DNA of 23,178 nucleotides from a virus. The DNA is taken from the IMG/VR virus record IMGVR_UViG_3300030004_000084, positions 1 through 23,178 of that record; one strand, given 5' to 3'. Below the pieces are notes generated by a model that saw only the letters and a list, made by a program, of their open reading frames with translations, was not told the DNA's origin and made no database searches. Each line of letters begins with the position of its first letter. Positions within the stretch are counted from its first letter, which is position 1. The position numbers were made by a program, and so were the translations under genes. This document shows, one piece after another, positions 8,133 to 14,760 of this stretch.

Positions 8133-8803
8133 TTCTCTTCGATAGTGAGTTCACCATTTTCTATGGTGAGACTTTTTGGTTTAAATGCCTTTTTGTATTC
8201 TTCGTCTAATACCGATGCATTTACAGCAATATAACTACCCATATTACTTACTCCAGACTCTCCATGAAGATGTCCGAATACATGAAGCCTAAGATCTTTT
8301 AGTTGTTCCAGGCGTACCCTAAGATCCATGCACCCTACATTGGCTCCATTGGGGCTAAAATGATTTTGTACGTGATCCCTGATTTGATAAGCTGGGCCAT
8401 GAGTGATGAGAATTTGCGTATCATCTGGAATAGCTTCCCAGTGGCGCATAATGCTTTCGCCGCGTTCACGCATAAAGTACCAATTTAAGAAAGTTGGTGT
8501 GTATGGAGACCCATAGATTTTTAATCCCTCAATTTCAATGCCTTCGTCAATAAGAAGAGTGATACCTCTTTTTTCACATTCTTCGCGGTATCTAGCAGTT
8601 TCTTTTTCAAATCCCGAATCATGATTTCCTGGAACAAATATTTTATACTTATATGGCTGTTTTTGAAACCATTGCAAGAAAGCATGGATTTCACCGCTTT
8701 GACCTCTACCAGTAGCGTCCCCAGAATGAATAAGGAGATCTCCACCCTTAAGAGCGATTTCTTTGTGCTTGTTATGCGTATCTGAAATTAAATCGATTTT
8801 CAT
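8129..8803 (-). CDS. Calcineurin-like metallophosphoesterase
   Basis: A two-metal phosphoesterase of 224 residues. All family motifs are present in order: DxH in LISDTH (Asp8, His10), GD in HSGDATG, GNHD in VPGNHDSG, a His in LITHGPAY, and GHLHG near the C-terminus. The fold resembles the small cytosolic phosphodiesterases (MPPED/YfcE type); the substrate could be a nucleotide, a cyclic nucleotide or another phosphoester and cannot be read from sequence. No signal peptide. It is the last gene of the minus-strand operon, and its ATG overlaps the ThyX stop (ATGA), so translation is probably coupled. The link to thymidylate synthesis and DNA methylation suggests a role in nucleotide or DNA metabolism. 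Confidence 0.88.
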   Translation of the reverse strand: MKIDLISDTHNKHKEIALKGGDLLIHSGDATGRGQSGEIHAFLQWFQKQPYKYKIFVPGNHDSGFEKETARYREECEKRGITLLIDEGIEIEGLKIYGSPYTPTFLNWYFMRERGESIMRHWEAIPDDTQILITHGPAYQIRDHVQNHFSPNGANVGCMDLRVRLEQLKDLRLHVFGHLHGESGVSNMGSYIAVNASVLDEEYKKAFKPKSLTIENGELTIEEN

Positions 8804-9654
8804 TTTTTGAAACTCGTTACGTTTTCGCCTTCTAGCGTCTTCCTAAATTGTAACCAACCACGAAGATTGCCTAAATGGTAACTTCCTTTATCCGCACTTA
8901 GGGCCTGAGCTTGGTGTTCTGCTGGAGAGGCGTGAATAGGCTCTGATCCTAAAAGACGCTCATATAACTCTAAATCCTGTTGTAATGTAGGCATGTGCCC
9001 TTCATGATTCAGATAGGACACACGAGCACAACGAGCTACAGATTTTTTGATTGGGACACCATAAAATCCGTTTCTAGGTTCTATCTTTTCGCATTCCAAC
9101 TCTAAATCGCCAACAAAAGGAAGATGCCATTCACCTTCTTTGATTTCCTTTGGTGTATTCGTATGATATTCTCCGTACATTAAATCTGCAAGAGCGTGAA
9201 TTTCTGGTTGAGCCATTTCATGACAACGTAGAGCAAAAAAGTTATCCCAGTCAGTTGCGGTGCAAACTACCGTGATATGAGCCCATGGTTCTAAGACTCG
9301 ATTTGCGTATTGTTTGTGAACCTCAAGATCGGCCAAAAGATCGGCCACTTTTACCGCCTCATCACGTCCAAGTAGCCATGCTTGCACCGCTTTTTCGTGT
9401 GCATCATCGACCAAAGCTTCGCCCCCTTGCATACCTGCTTTGTTTTTAGTGAACGCTAAAGGAATGGCGGGATTATCATTAATCATCTGAATCTGTTTTT
9501 TAACTGGGATGGCACGAGAAGATGAGGCATTTCTTGAGAATACCCTGTGAGTCATGAACTCCGCGTGAATAAAACGAGGGTAGGTCAAAACGAAGGTTGT
9601 AAGACGAACACCATTTGGTCCAACTGAGTCTGCAACAATTTTTGCTTCAATCAT
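8800..9654 (-). CDS. thyX: FAD-dependent thymidylate synthase ThyX (phage type)
   Basis: ThyX makes dTMP from dUMP using methylene-tetrahydrofolate and FAD, supplying dTTP for phage replication. The signature RHRxxSxNxxSxR appears as THRVFSRNASSSR (residues 35-47), with Thr for the first Arg as in other phage enzymes. NFFALRCHEMAQPEIHALA matches the FAD/dUMP-binding block. The segment ARCARVSYLNHEG with SPAEH, found at the N-terminus of cellular ThyX as ARVSF and TPFEH, lies here in the C-terminal third, followed by GNLRGWLQFRKTL. The enzyme therefore looks circularly permuted relative to bacterial ThyX. Its start overlaps the methyltransferase stop by 8 nt. Confidence 0.92.
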   Translation of the reverse strand: MIEAKIVADSVGPNGVRLTTFVLTYPRFIHAEFMTHRVFSRNASSSRAIPVKKQIQMINDNPAIPLAFTKNKAGMQGGEALVDDAHEKAVQAWLLGRDEAVKVADLLADLEVHKQYANRVLEPWAHITVVCTATDWDNFFALRCHEMAQPEIHALADLMYGEYHTNTPKEIKEGEWHLPFVGDLELECEKIEPRNGFYGVPIKKSVARCARVSYLNHEGHMPTLQQDLELYERLLGSEPIHASPAEHQAQALSADKGSYHLGNLRGWLQFRKTLEGENVTSFKK

Positions 9655-10723
9655 ATTTATTACCTAAAATCTGTTTAACTAAAGCCACAATTACTGGAAC
9701 CGCAACGGAGTTTCCAATCTGCTTATATGCTACCGCATCTTTAGAAGGAAAGATGTAGTTTTCTGGGAATCCTTGTAACCTTGCACATTCACGAGGAGTT
9801 AACTGCCTGATTCCTTGAGGAGAATCCACTGCTGGGGTGGAAAAAGTAGCAATAGTTGGAGAAATGCCTTTTATTGAATATATCTTATCTTGTTGTCTAG
9901 GGAGCCCACTTGGAGTATCTCCATACAAAATAGCTACCGATTCAATTTTACCCGTTTTTTTTGTAGGTTTCTTTGAGTTGTTGTCATATAACCATTTAAT
10001 GACCTCGTATCTAGAGTGACCTTTAGGGAACCCATGATTTGTTTTTCCACGACCAGATATTGGCCCTCCGGCCTTAATAATTCTTTTTTTCCAGAGATTG
10101 GCTATAAAGTATTTTTCTGGAACCTTATCCTCCAAGATATCCTCTATTGATAAGTTGGATAAAAATGGCTCTGGAAACCGAAAGGATTGTTCTAAATCAG
10201 ATCTTATTCCCACAAAAAATATGCGTTCTCTTTGTTGAGGAACACCAAAATCAGCAGCATCTAGTATTTTTGTATGAACATCGTATCCAGCGCATTGCAA
10301 ATTATCAACAATAGTGTCAAAACAAGAACTTCCATCCATATTATTCATGGATAGAAGCCCTTTAACATTTTCAAAAAGAAAGTATTTAGGTTTTTTTGAG
10401 ACTAAAATTCGGACAAGTTCCAAGAAAAGATTTCCTCTTTCTTCTTCATTGCCAAGAGTTTTGTCGTTCTTATTGAACCACTTACCGTTTCTTGAAAATG
10501 GCTGACAAGGAAAACCACCAAAAATAATATCGTGATCGGGAATGTCTTCGTTTTTTAAGTCTCTGATGTTTCCATACGATTCAATACCAAAATTTGTCTT
10601 AAACGTTTGGCAGACATTCTTATCAAAATCAATGGCTAAGGCGCAAATAGCGCTTTTGCCAACGACCTCTTTGATTGCAAGACTAAATCCACCTAAACCA
10701 GAGAAGGTGTCAATGTATTTCAT
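9647..10723 (-). CDS. DNA (cytosine-5) methyltransferase
   Basis: Transfers methyl from S-adenosylmethionine to C5 of cytosine. The 358-residue protein has all core motifs: I FSGLGGFS, IV GGFPCQPFS with catalytic Cys73, VI ENVKG with Glu118, VIII QQRERIFFVG, IX RQLTPRECARLQGFP, and X KQIGNSVAVPV. The target recognition region between VIII and IX is about 125 residues, long enough for single-site specificity; the recognised sequence cannot be read. No cognate restriction endonuclease is adjacent, so it is probably an orphan protecting phage DNA from host restriction or marking its own genome. The ATG overlaps the stop of the ParB-like gene by one base (TAATG), indicating coupled translation. 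Confidence 0.95.
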   Translation of the reverse strand: MKYIDTFSGLGGFSLAIKEVVGKSAICALAIDFDKNVCQTFKTNFGIESYGNIRDLKNEDIPDHDIIFGGFPCQPFSRNGKWFNKNDKTLGNEEERGNLFLELVRILVSKKPKYFLFENVKGLLSMNNMDGSSCFDTIVDNLQCAGYDVHTKILDAADFGVPQQRERIFFVGIRSDLEQSFRFPEPFLSNLSIEDILEDKVPEKYFIANLWKKRIIKAGGPISGRGKTNHGFPKGHSRYEVIKWLYDNNSKKPTKKTGKIESVAILYGDTPSGLPRQQDKIYSIKGISPTIATFSTPAVDSPQGIRQLTPRECARLQGFPENYIFPSKDAVAYKQIGNSVAVPVIVALVKQILGNKYD

Positions 10724-11733
10724 TAATCTTTGGCCTCACCAAAGTATCGGATTACAGCTTCATTAAGTTTTTTACCCTTAAGACCTAAATTTTTAAACGT
10801 AGCCTCAACTTCTTTTAAGGTAACGCTATGTCTTTTTGCTATACTGAGAAAGCACTCTTTTACTTCCAATGCGTTCCTAATCATATTGTCAGCCAATTTG
10901 GTGGGGGTAATTTCTTGTAACAATGGTTCATCTTCTAGTCCATCGGCCAAAATTACTGTTAGGAGACCCGCTTGCTTGGTAAGATCCAAGATATTTTTTT
11001 TGAGGCCACCTTTAGGAAATGTTTCTGCAACATTTTCAATAGTGTTTACTACTTTGCCATAATACATGAGGGCATTTTTTGTTTTTGTTCTAATTTTTTC
11101 ACCTAAAATAAGACCGTTAGCCTCTGCTGGCCTATCTTGTAGGCCGCCCGTAACCGTGATCTCGGTTCTGGCACGACTAGCAGCAATTCGTTGCGGTAAA
11201 CCGTCATGATTTTTCTTTCCAATGATAAAGTCCCAAAATACGCTTTGAAAAGAAGGTCTTAATTGTACACCTGCTAGTTCTTGCATTTTAATTCCATGAT
11301 ATCCAAGCAATCTTGTTGGATCTGTCAGTTTTACGGCCCCATTATGTGGGATTTGCGAATTTACTCTAGTATAAATCTCATCTTTGTCATGTGGATGACA
11401 AACCTGAATACTCCATTCATAATTCGCTTCTTCTTTAGTAAGACCAACTTCTTTTTTTCTAGCCAAAATGCCTGCAATTCGTGTGTGTGAATCAACCAAT
11501 TCATAAGAATTGTCAGTCTCCTGAGACACAATTATGGTAAATAGAGAAGGTGGATGAAGATTTTTGCAAATATCACGAATTTTTTCTGGCTTCATTCCAA
11601 TTTTACCACGGTTATCTTTGCGGGGGAGGATTTTTCCTGCCTCAAAATAGTCAATAATATCGCCGAGTTTTAAAGACGAGTTTACTGGTTGCCCTTTGTG
11701 TACCTTAATTTTACCATTTAATTCTTGAAACAT
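10723..11733 (-). CDS. ParB/DGQHR-like protein preceding the methyltransferase
   Basis: A 336-residue protein, first gene of the minus-strand metabolic operon. Residues 60-90 (PPSLFTIIVSQ, then YELVDSHTRIAGIL) match the ParB/sulfiredoxin-like pattern in which a predicted value is followed by D-G-x-x-R; here Asp81-Ser-His-Thr-Arg85. The following IYTRVNSQIPHNGAVKLTD resembles the 'N-x-Q' segment seen after the DGQHR box in that superfamily. The C-terminal half is helical and Lys-rich. Possible roles are DNA binding or nicking, or partnership with the methyltransferase in modification or anti-restriction. It has a strong AAGGAG ribosome binding site and the promoter just upstream. Family placement is moderate; function is not known. 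Confidence 0.6.
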   Translation of the reverse strand: MFQELNGKIKVHKGQPVNSSLKLGDIIDYFEAGKILPRKDNRGKIGMKPEKIRDICKNLHPPSLFTIIVSQETDNSYELVDSHTRIAGILARKKEVGLTKEEANYEWSIQVCHPHDKDEIYTRVNSQIPHNGAVKLTDPTRLLGYHGIKMQELAGVQLRPSFQSVFWDFIIGKKNHDGLPQRIAASRARTEITVTGGLQDRPAEANGLILGEKIRTKTKNALMYYGKVVNTIENVAETFPKGGLKKNILDLTKQAGLLTVILADGLEDEPLLQEITPTKLADNMIRNALEVKECFLSIAKRHSVTLKEVEATFKNLGLKGKKLNEAVIRYFGEAKD

Positions 11734-11773
11734 TTTCTCTCCTTATTTTTGGTGCCATTTAGCCCCTACAATA

Positions 11774-11802
11774 AGAATAACAAAATATTTATTTTATGTC
11801 AA
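11774..11802 (-). promoter_or_regulatory. Sigma70-type promoter for the ParB-like/MTase/ThyX/MPE operon
   Basis: On the minus strand TTGACA (11802-11797) is followed after exactly 17 nt by TATTCT (11779-11774). This is a perfect -35 and a reasonable -10, about 40 nt from the operon's first ATG, which has an AAGGAG site. It differs from the AATCTTA motif used elsewhere, so host RNA polymerase could read this operon early in infection. Confidence 0.7.
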
Positions 11803-11805
11803 GTA

Positions 11806-11982
11806 TTATTTTTTGGAGAAATAAAATCCTAAAATAAACATGCCTACGTGGGGAACTAGGGTCTTAGCAGACTCAAATACGACCTGTGCCCCGTCCTTAA
11901 CCATTGCGATTTCACTTATACAGGCCATTAAATACACTAAACCTAAAAAGATGAGAACGTACTTTGGAAAATTTTCGTTCAT
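11806..11982 (-). CDS. Small two-helix membrane protein (holin candidate)
   Basis: A 58-residue product with two hydrophobic segments, YVLIFLGLVYLMACISEIAM and LVPHVGMFILGFYF, separated by a short charged loop and ending in SKK. I chose the ATG at 11982 rather than an upstream alternative because GGAGGAA precedes it at good spacing and its A overlaps the upstream gene's stop (TAATG). Two short helices with a basic end fit small holins. The M15 endolysin gene lies 370 bp away on the other strand, which makes a lysis role plausible but unproven. It is downstream of the hypothetical gene ending at 11982 and shares its promoter. Confidence 0.6.
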   Translation of the reverse strand: MNENFPKYVLIFLGLVYLMACISEIAMVKDGAQVVFESAKTLVPHVGMFILGFYFSKK

Positions 11983-12299
11983 TACCATTTCCTCCATTCG
12001 GGACAAAATCTCATATGGTCCCACTCAAAGCTCGTATATCTTGCACCACATACACAGCTGGTTTTGTAGTTCTCGAAAATATCAGACCATTTTTCATGAA
12101 TATCGTTGAATCTCGGATCGTATTTATTCAATTCAGAAAACCAAAGAATTTTGTCGTATTTGCCAGATTTGTCGTCGTCGTAAAAAACCCACTCGTAAAC
12201 CACATTTAGGTAGCTCACGGTCTTAGGAAAACTCTCTACGGATCTCCACCAATCGACTTCCTTGTCACCCAATAGGCCAAATTTTACATTAAGTTTCAT
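11982..12299 (-). CDS. Hypothetical protein with Cys pair and aromatic-rich C-terminus
   Basis: Not recognised. The 105-residue product is rich in Trp, Tyr, Phe and Asp. Its C-terminus, SCVCGARYTSFEWDHMRFCPEW, has CxC plus a later His and Cys that could form a small zinc site. No signal peptide or membrane segment. It is the first gene of a two-gene minus-strand unit with the membrane protein at 11806-11982, one-base overlap. There is no clear Shine-Dalgarno sequence. The AATCTTA motif on the same strand (12341-12335) lies 35 nt upstream, mirrored by the motif for the divergent endolysin gene. Confidence 0.6.
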   Translation of the reverse strand: MKLNVKFGLLGDKEVDWWRSVESFPKTVSYLNVVYEWVFYDDDKSGKYDKILWFSELNKYDPRFNDIHEKWSDIFENYKTSCVCGARYTSFEWDHMRFCPEWRKW

Positions 12300-12311
12300 T
12301 ATTTAGACCCA

Positions 12312-12320
12312 CAATCTTAT
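12312..12320 (+). promoter_or_regulatory. Candidate phage promoter motif CAATCTTAT (rightward)
   Basis: The AATCTTA core ends 34 nt before the endolysin ATG. Together with the inverted copy at 12334-12342 it makes a 9-bp inverted repeat with a 13-nt spacer in a divergent intergenic gap. The alternative reading is a dyad operator. Confidence 0.5.
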
Positions 12321-12333
12321 AGGAGTAACTAAT

Positions 12334-12342
12334 ATAAGATTG
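12334..12342 (-). promoter_or_regulatory. Candidate phage promoter motif CAATCTTAT (leftward)
   Basis: Exact reverse complement of the 12312-12320 motif. Its core ends 35 nt before the leftward gene's ATG at 12299, nearly the same spacing as the rightward copy. The two would drive divergent transcription with each motif inside the other's leader. Confidence 0.5.
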
Positions 12343-12353
12343 TAAAACTCAAT

Positions 12354-12923
12354 ATGTCAAATCCATTCCTTGATATGCTTTTAGGATCTCTGTCAAAATT
12401 CCTTACAAGTGGTGGAAAAGATAAAGAAATTGAGATTACGATTCCACTGGGAACCTCTAAAGAAAGTAACCCTAATATGGACTTAAATGGTATTGACTGG
12501 ACAGACGCAACCCATAACATCACTCCACATTTCACTGTGGGGGATGCAATAACTTTACATTCGTGGAATCGCTTGGCCACTGAGGAAGATGGGCTTGATG
12601 ATGAGGCTAAGGTAAAACTTATTACCTTATGTCAAAAGATGGAACAGGTAAGGACCCATTTAGGGTGCCCGATTAAGGTACACTGTATGTTTAGGTCCCA
12701 AGAATACAACAAGGAAGTGGTTAAGGCTATTCCAAACGATGTTCACGCACAAAGCCTAGCGTGTGATTTCGATTGCTTACCCAATTTGTCGTTTGATGAG
12801 ATTAAAGAGAAGATGGAGCCTGTTCTAGAAGATTTTGGTATCCGTATGGAAAGAGGAACTACAAGCTGGATTCATTTGGATCTGAGAGCGCCTGGACCAT
12901 CAGGAAGATACTTTACGGCGTGA
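12354..12923 (+). CDS. M15-family peptidase, probable endolysin
   Basis: Zn-dependent peptidases of this family cut peptidoglycan cross-peptides. The 189-residue protein has the M15_3-like core in its C-terminal 80 residues: MFRSQEYNKEV (substrate-binding Arg and Tyr), then VHAQSLACDFD giving zinc ligands His131 and Asp138, and SWIHLDLR giving His174. The usual Glu three residues before the last His (ExxH) is replaced by Ser171, a pattern typical of the SWxHxD subfamily. The N-terminal 60 residues are not a known cell-wall binding domain. No signal peptide, so release would need a holin. No Shine-Dalgarno sequence is seen before the ATG. Its 3' end overlaps the convergent zinc-finger gene by 24 nt. 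Confidence 0.85.
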   Translation: MSNPFLDMLLGSLSKFLTSGGKDKEIEITIPLGTSKESNPNMDLNGIDWTDATHNITPHFTVGDAITLHSWNRLATEEDGLDDEAKVKLITLCQKMEQVRTHLGCPIKVHCMFRSQEYNKEVVKAIPNDVHAQSLACDFDCLPNLSFDEIKEKMEPVLEDFGIRMERGTTSWIHLDLRAPGPSGRYFTA

Positions 12924-13112
12924 GAATTTGAGCAAAAGTTCTCTGTCTTCTTTTGTAATTTCTATCTCTTTAAAAATACTTTTAATCTCTTCTTTTAGAG
13001 CTTGTCTTGTAGCGCCCTTATGGTCATGTTCTCTGCCACAACAAGGACATCCATTATCTAGAAATCTAGATCCTTTAAGGCCTCTGCCGATCTTCTTACC
13101 GTAGGGTTTCAA
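12900..13112 (-). CDS. Small CPCC zinc-finger-like protein
   Basis: A basic 70-residue protein of unknown function. The N-terminal half contains GCPCCGREHDHKG, a CPCC motif with two following His residues that could bind one zinc ion. The C-terminal half is a charged amphipathic helix (KEEIKSIFKEIEITKEDRELL). Its ATG overlaps the stop of the antitoxin-like gene upstream (ATGA), so the pair is probably translated together. Small zinc proteins next to antitoxin-like genes are common in phage accessory regions, but no specific partner can be claimed. Confidence 0.6.
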   Translation of the reverse strand: MKPYGKKIGRGLKGSRFLDNGCPCCGREHDHKGATRQALKEEIKSIFKEIEITKEDRELLLKFSRRKVSS

Positions 13113-13327
13113 AACGCCGCTCCTGGCTTTTTACCGGTTCTAACCAAAAGCCAATCGATCACTAGTTGTCCGCCACCCGATGCAACAAATTGTACCGGTG
13201 CCTGTCCAAAGAAACATGGCGAGGGAGTTTGCATCCACATAACAGCATCTTCCCAAATACCATCATGAAGCTCGGTCGCTAACTCATGTATTTCGGTGTA
13301 TTGTCTTAACATTTCTTGATCTGTCAT
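13109..13327 (-). CDS. Small protein resembling MbcA/ParS/Xre toxin-binding domain
   Basis: 72 residues. The segment VMWMQTPSPCFFGQAPVQF followed by GGGQLVIDWLL resembles the MbcA/ParS/Xre toxin-binding (DUF2384) pattern, in which a Trp and TPNPxLGGxxPxxL are followed by a Gly and a hydrophobic helix. In bacteria this domain neutralises RES-domain toxins. Here no toxin gene is adjacent: the overlapping downstream gene encodes a CPCC zinc-finger protein. Without the usual Xre DNA-binding domain it could be a stand-alone anti-toxin protein or a structural relic. The ATG lies only 4 nt after the CCA end of the tRNA-like gene, with no Shine-Dalgarno sequence. Family placement is from motif memory only. 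Confidence 0.6.
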   Translation of the reverse strand: MTDQEMLRQYTEIHELATELHDGIWEDAVMWMQTPSPCFFGQAPVQFVASGGGQLVIDWLLVRTGKKPGAAF

Positions 13328-13331
13328 AAAA

Positions 13332-13418
13332 TGGTTGCAGCGGTAGGAATTAAACCTACTGAGGCTTACGCCAGAGGATTATGAGCCCTCCAAGCCAGAT
13401 CGTCGCTTAGTCGCTGCT
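13332..13418 (-). tRNA. Unusual tRNA-like gene, anticodon CAU, long variable arm
   Basis: On the minus strand: 6-bp acceptor stem GCAGCG/CGCTGC with an encoded CCA end; D stem AAGC/GCTT; anticodon stem GAGGG/TCCTC with loop CTCATAA (anticodon CAT at 13383-13381); a 14-nt variable region containing GGC-GTAA-GCC; and a perfect T stem GTAGG/CCTAC. The parts fold well and in order, supporting a real tRNA. Odd features: the bases before the acceptor helix (A opposite A) do not pair; three nt instead of two separate acceptor and D stems; the D loop GACGATCTG lacks the usual GG pair; the T loop TTTAATT lacks C56; and a class II-like variable arm accompanies a Met/Ile2-type anticodon. It could be an initiator-like, Ile2-like or degenerate tRNA. 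Confidence 0.65.
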
Positions 13419-13430
13419 ATATTAGTTATA

Positions 13431-13448
13431 TCACATTACTAAATGTGA
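13431..13448 (-). other. Hairpin between protease and tRNA
   Basis: TCACATT and AATGTGA form a perfect 7-bp stem with a 4-nt loop, just downstream of the protease stop and 13 nt upstream of the tRNA. No U-tract follows, so it is a weak terminator at best. It could mark a processing site or protect the protease mRNA end. Confidence 0.45.
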
Positions 13449-13453
13449 CGTAA

Positions 13454-14746
13454 TTATTTCTTAGATTTCTTGAAATCAACTAATTTACTTAAATCTTGCT
13501 CAAAATCAATACTTTTCTTAAGAGCAATCACTCTACCAAAAGCCTCGATTTCACCTTTAGAAAGGTGAGGCATTTTAGATTTCATGAACTTTTCAAATTT
13601 TTCTTTATGTTCCCAATTTTGGTAATCACTCTTGGCCTGTGCGTTCCAGTCCTTCTTTTTAGAACCTTTAAAATTATGATCTTCAGCGGCTGGTTTTGCC
13701 TTAGACATACTTTCAGTCTGATAAGCCGCACCATTTGTTAAAGTTGACGGGGCTGCATTATAGCTACCAGCCTCTACAGCTTTTCTAATGCTGGTGGCAC
13801 CAATTATATTTGGTGACGGATGATTTTGCATTGATGGTGCAGAAACTGTTCCGTTACTAAGACCGCCCATGAATTTTTGCGCATGCTCACCGGCTTCTTT
13901 AGCTGTACCGAAAATACCTTTTTTGTCGCCTATACCAGCGATTCTACCGTTGTGCTTTACATGAAACTCGCCAGATGGTTGCTTGTGGATACTTACAATA
14001 TTGTGTTCTGGGTGAGAAAAGTGTACAGCATCCCCAGTAACTTTGGGTCCTGACCATTTTGGTCCTTCACCTTTTTCAAGTTGGGCTTTGTGTAACTTAC
14101 AAAGTTTTTGTTCTTTTTTCTTGATAGTAGGCTCGGATTCTTTTTTGGCCAAGAAGGTTTCGTAAATCTTTTCGCCTTCACCAGTTTTAAATAGGGTAAC
14201 GGCTTCTTGATCACTTTTAAAGATCTCATCGAAATCATCTTTGATTTGTGGTGCTTGATTCTCAAGGATCTCAACTGCCGCCGCTGCATTACATGGAGCA
14301 GAGGTCAAGGTAACTTTACGAGCGATCCCTCTGGTAATTACGGACTTGCCAACTCTAGTATTTGGAATTTCGCTTCCTTCAATACTGAACCACATAATAT
14401 TGTAGTCGTTTTGGCCTTTTCTGTCCCTGTCGTATCTCAAAATGCCTGCAACGTGTTTTGCGCTATCACAATAATCATCAAGTAATTCTGCCATGATGTA
14501 AAGATAGGGGGCTTTTGTCTTCTTCCAAAAATGAAGCTCATGCTCATTTGCACAATCTTTTTGAGAGAAAATCTTCTTTGCTTTCAAGATCTTGCCGACT
14601 AATTGGCCAGGAAAATCGGACTTGTGCTCGTAATTTATGACACCCGTCTTTTCAAGAGAATCGATGCTTAATCCTTTAAGATCAAGTAGTTCGCCTGATT
14701 TATCGATGAATTGTACCGTTCCGATGCCGTGAAGGAAAGTTGACAT
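13454..14746 (-). CDS. Prohead protease with C-terminal extension
   Basis: Phage prohead proteases cleave scaffold and capsid propeptides during maturation. The N-terminal 165 residues fit the family: INYEHKSDFPGQLVGKI with the conserved His40, IMWFSIEGSEIP with the likely catalytic Ser121, and ARKVTLTSAPCNAAA, like the family's VTLTNxPAN. The remaining 265 residues are unusual. They include a Lys/Glu-rich linker, a small domain (HFSHPEHNIVSIHKQPSGEF, FGTAKEAGEHAQKFM), and at about 322-345 a peptide nearly identical to the N-terminus of the major capsid protein (EAGSYNAAPSTL, GAAYQ). The gene is on the strand opposite to the other head genes. The AATCTTA motif is 5 nt before the ATG, with no Shine-Dalgarno sequence. 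Confidence 0.8.
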   Translation of the reverse strand: MSTFLHGIGTVQFIDKSGELLDLKGLSIDSLEKTGVINYEHKSDFPGQLVGKILKAKKIFSQKDCANEHELHFWKKTKAPYLYIMAELLDDYCDSAKHVAGILRYDRDRKGQNDYNIMWFSIEGSEIPNTRVGKSVITRGIARKVTLTSAPCNAAAAVEILENQAPQIKDDFDEIFKSDQEAVTLFKTGEGEKIYETFLAKKESEPTIKKKEQKLCKLHKAQLEKGEGPKWSGPKVTGDAVHFSHPEHNIVSIHKQPSGEFHVKHNGRIAGIGDKKGIFGTAKEAGEHAQKFMGGLSNGTVSAPSMQNHPSPNIIGATSIRKAVEAGSYNAAPSTLTNGAAYQTESMSKAKPAAEDHNFKGSKKKDWNAQAKSDYQNWEHKEKFEKFMKSKMPHLSKGEIEAFGRVIALKKSIDFEQDLSKLVDFKKSKK

Positions 14747-14750
14747 GCAT

Positions 14751-14759
14751 ATAAGATTG
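14751..14759 (-). promoter_or_regulatory. Candidate phage promoter motif CAATCTTAT
   Basis: On the minus strand the AATCTTA core ends exactly 5 nt before the protease ATG. It sits between the HNH stop (14761) and the protease start. No other start signal fits in the gap, so a leaderless transcript starting at the ATG is the simplest reading. Confidence 0.55.
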
Positions 14760-14760
14760 G

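Noticed and set aside
12351-12366. TTGACA on the minus strand upstream of the leftward motif
   Set aside because: The distance to AATCTT is only about 13 nt, and the box comes from the endolysin start codon region.
13332-13418. tRNA on the plus strand
   Set aside because: The plus-strand reading gives a mismatched anticodon stem and no T-arm-like loop, while the minus strand gives four good stems and an encoded CCA.
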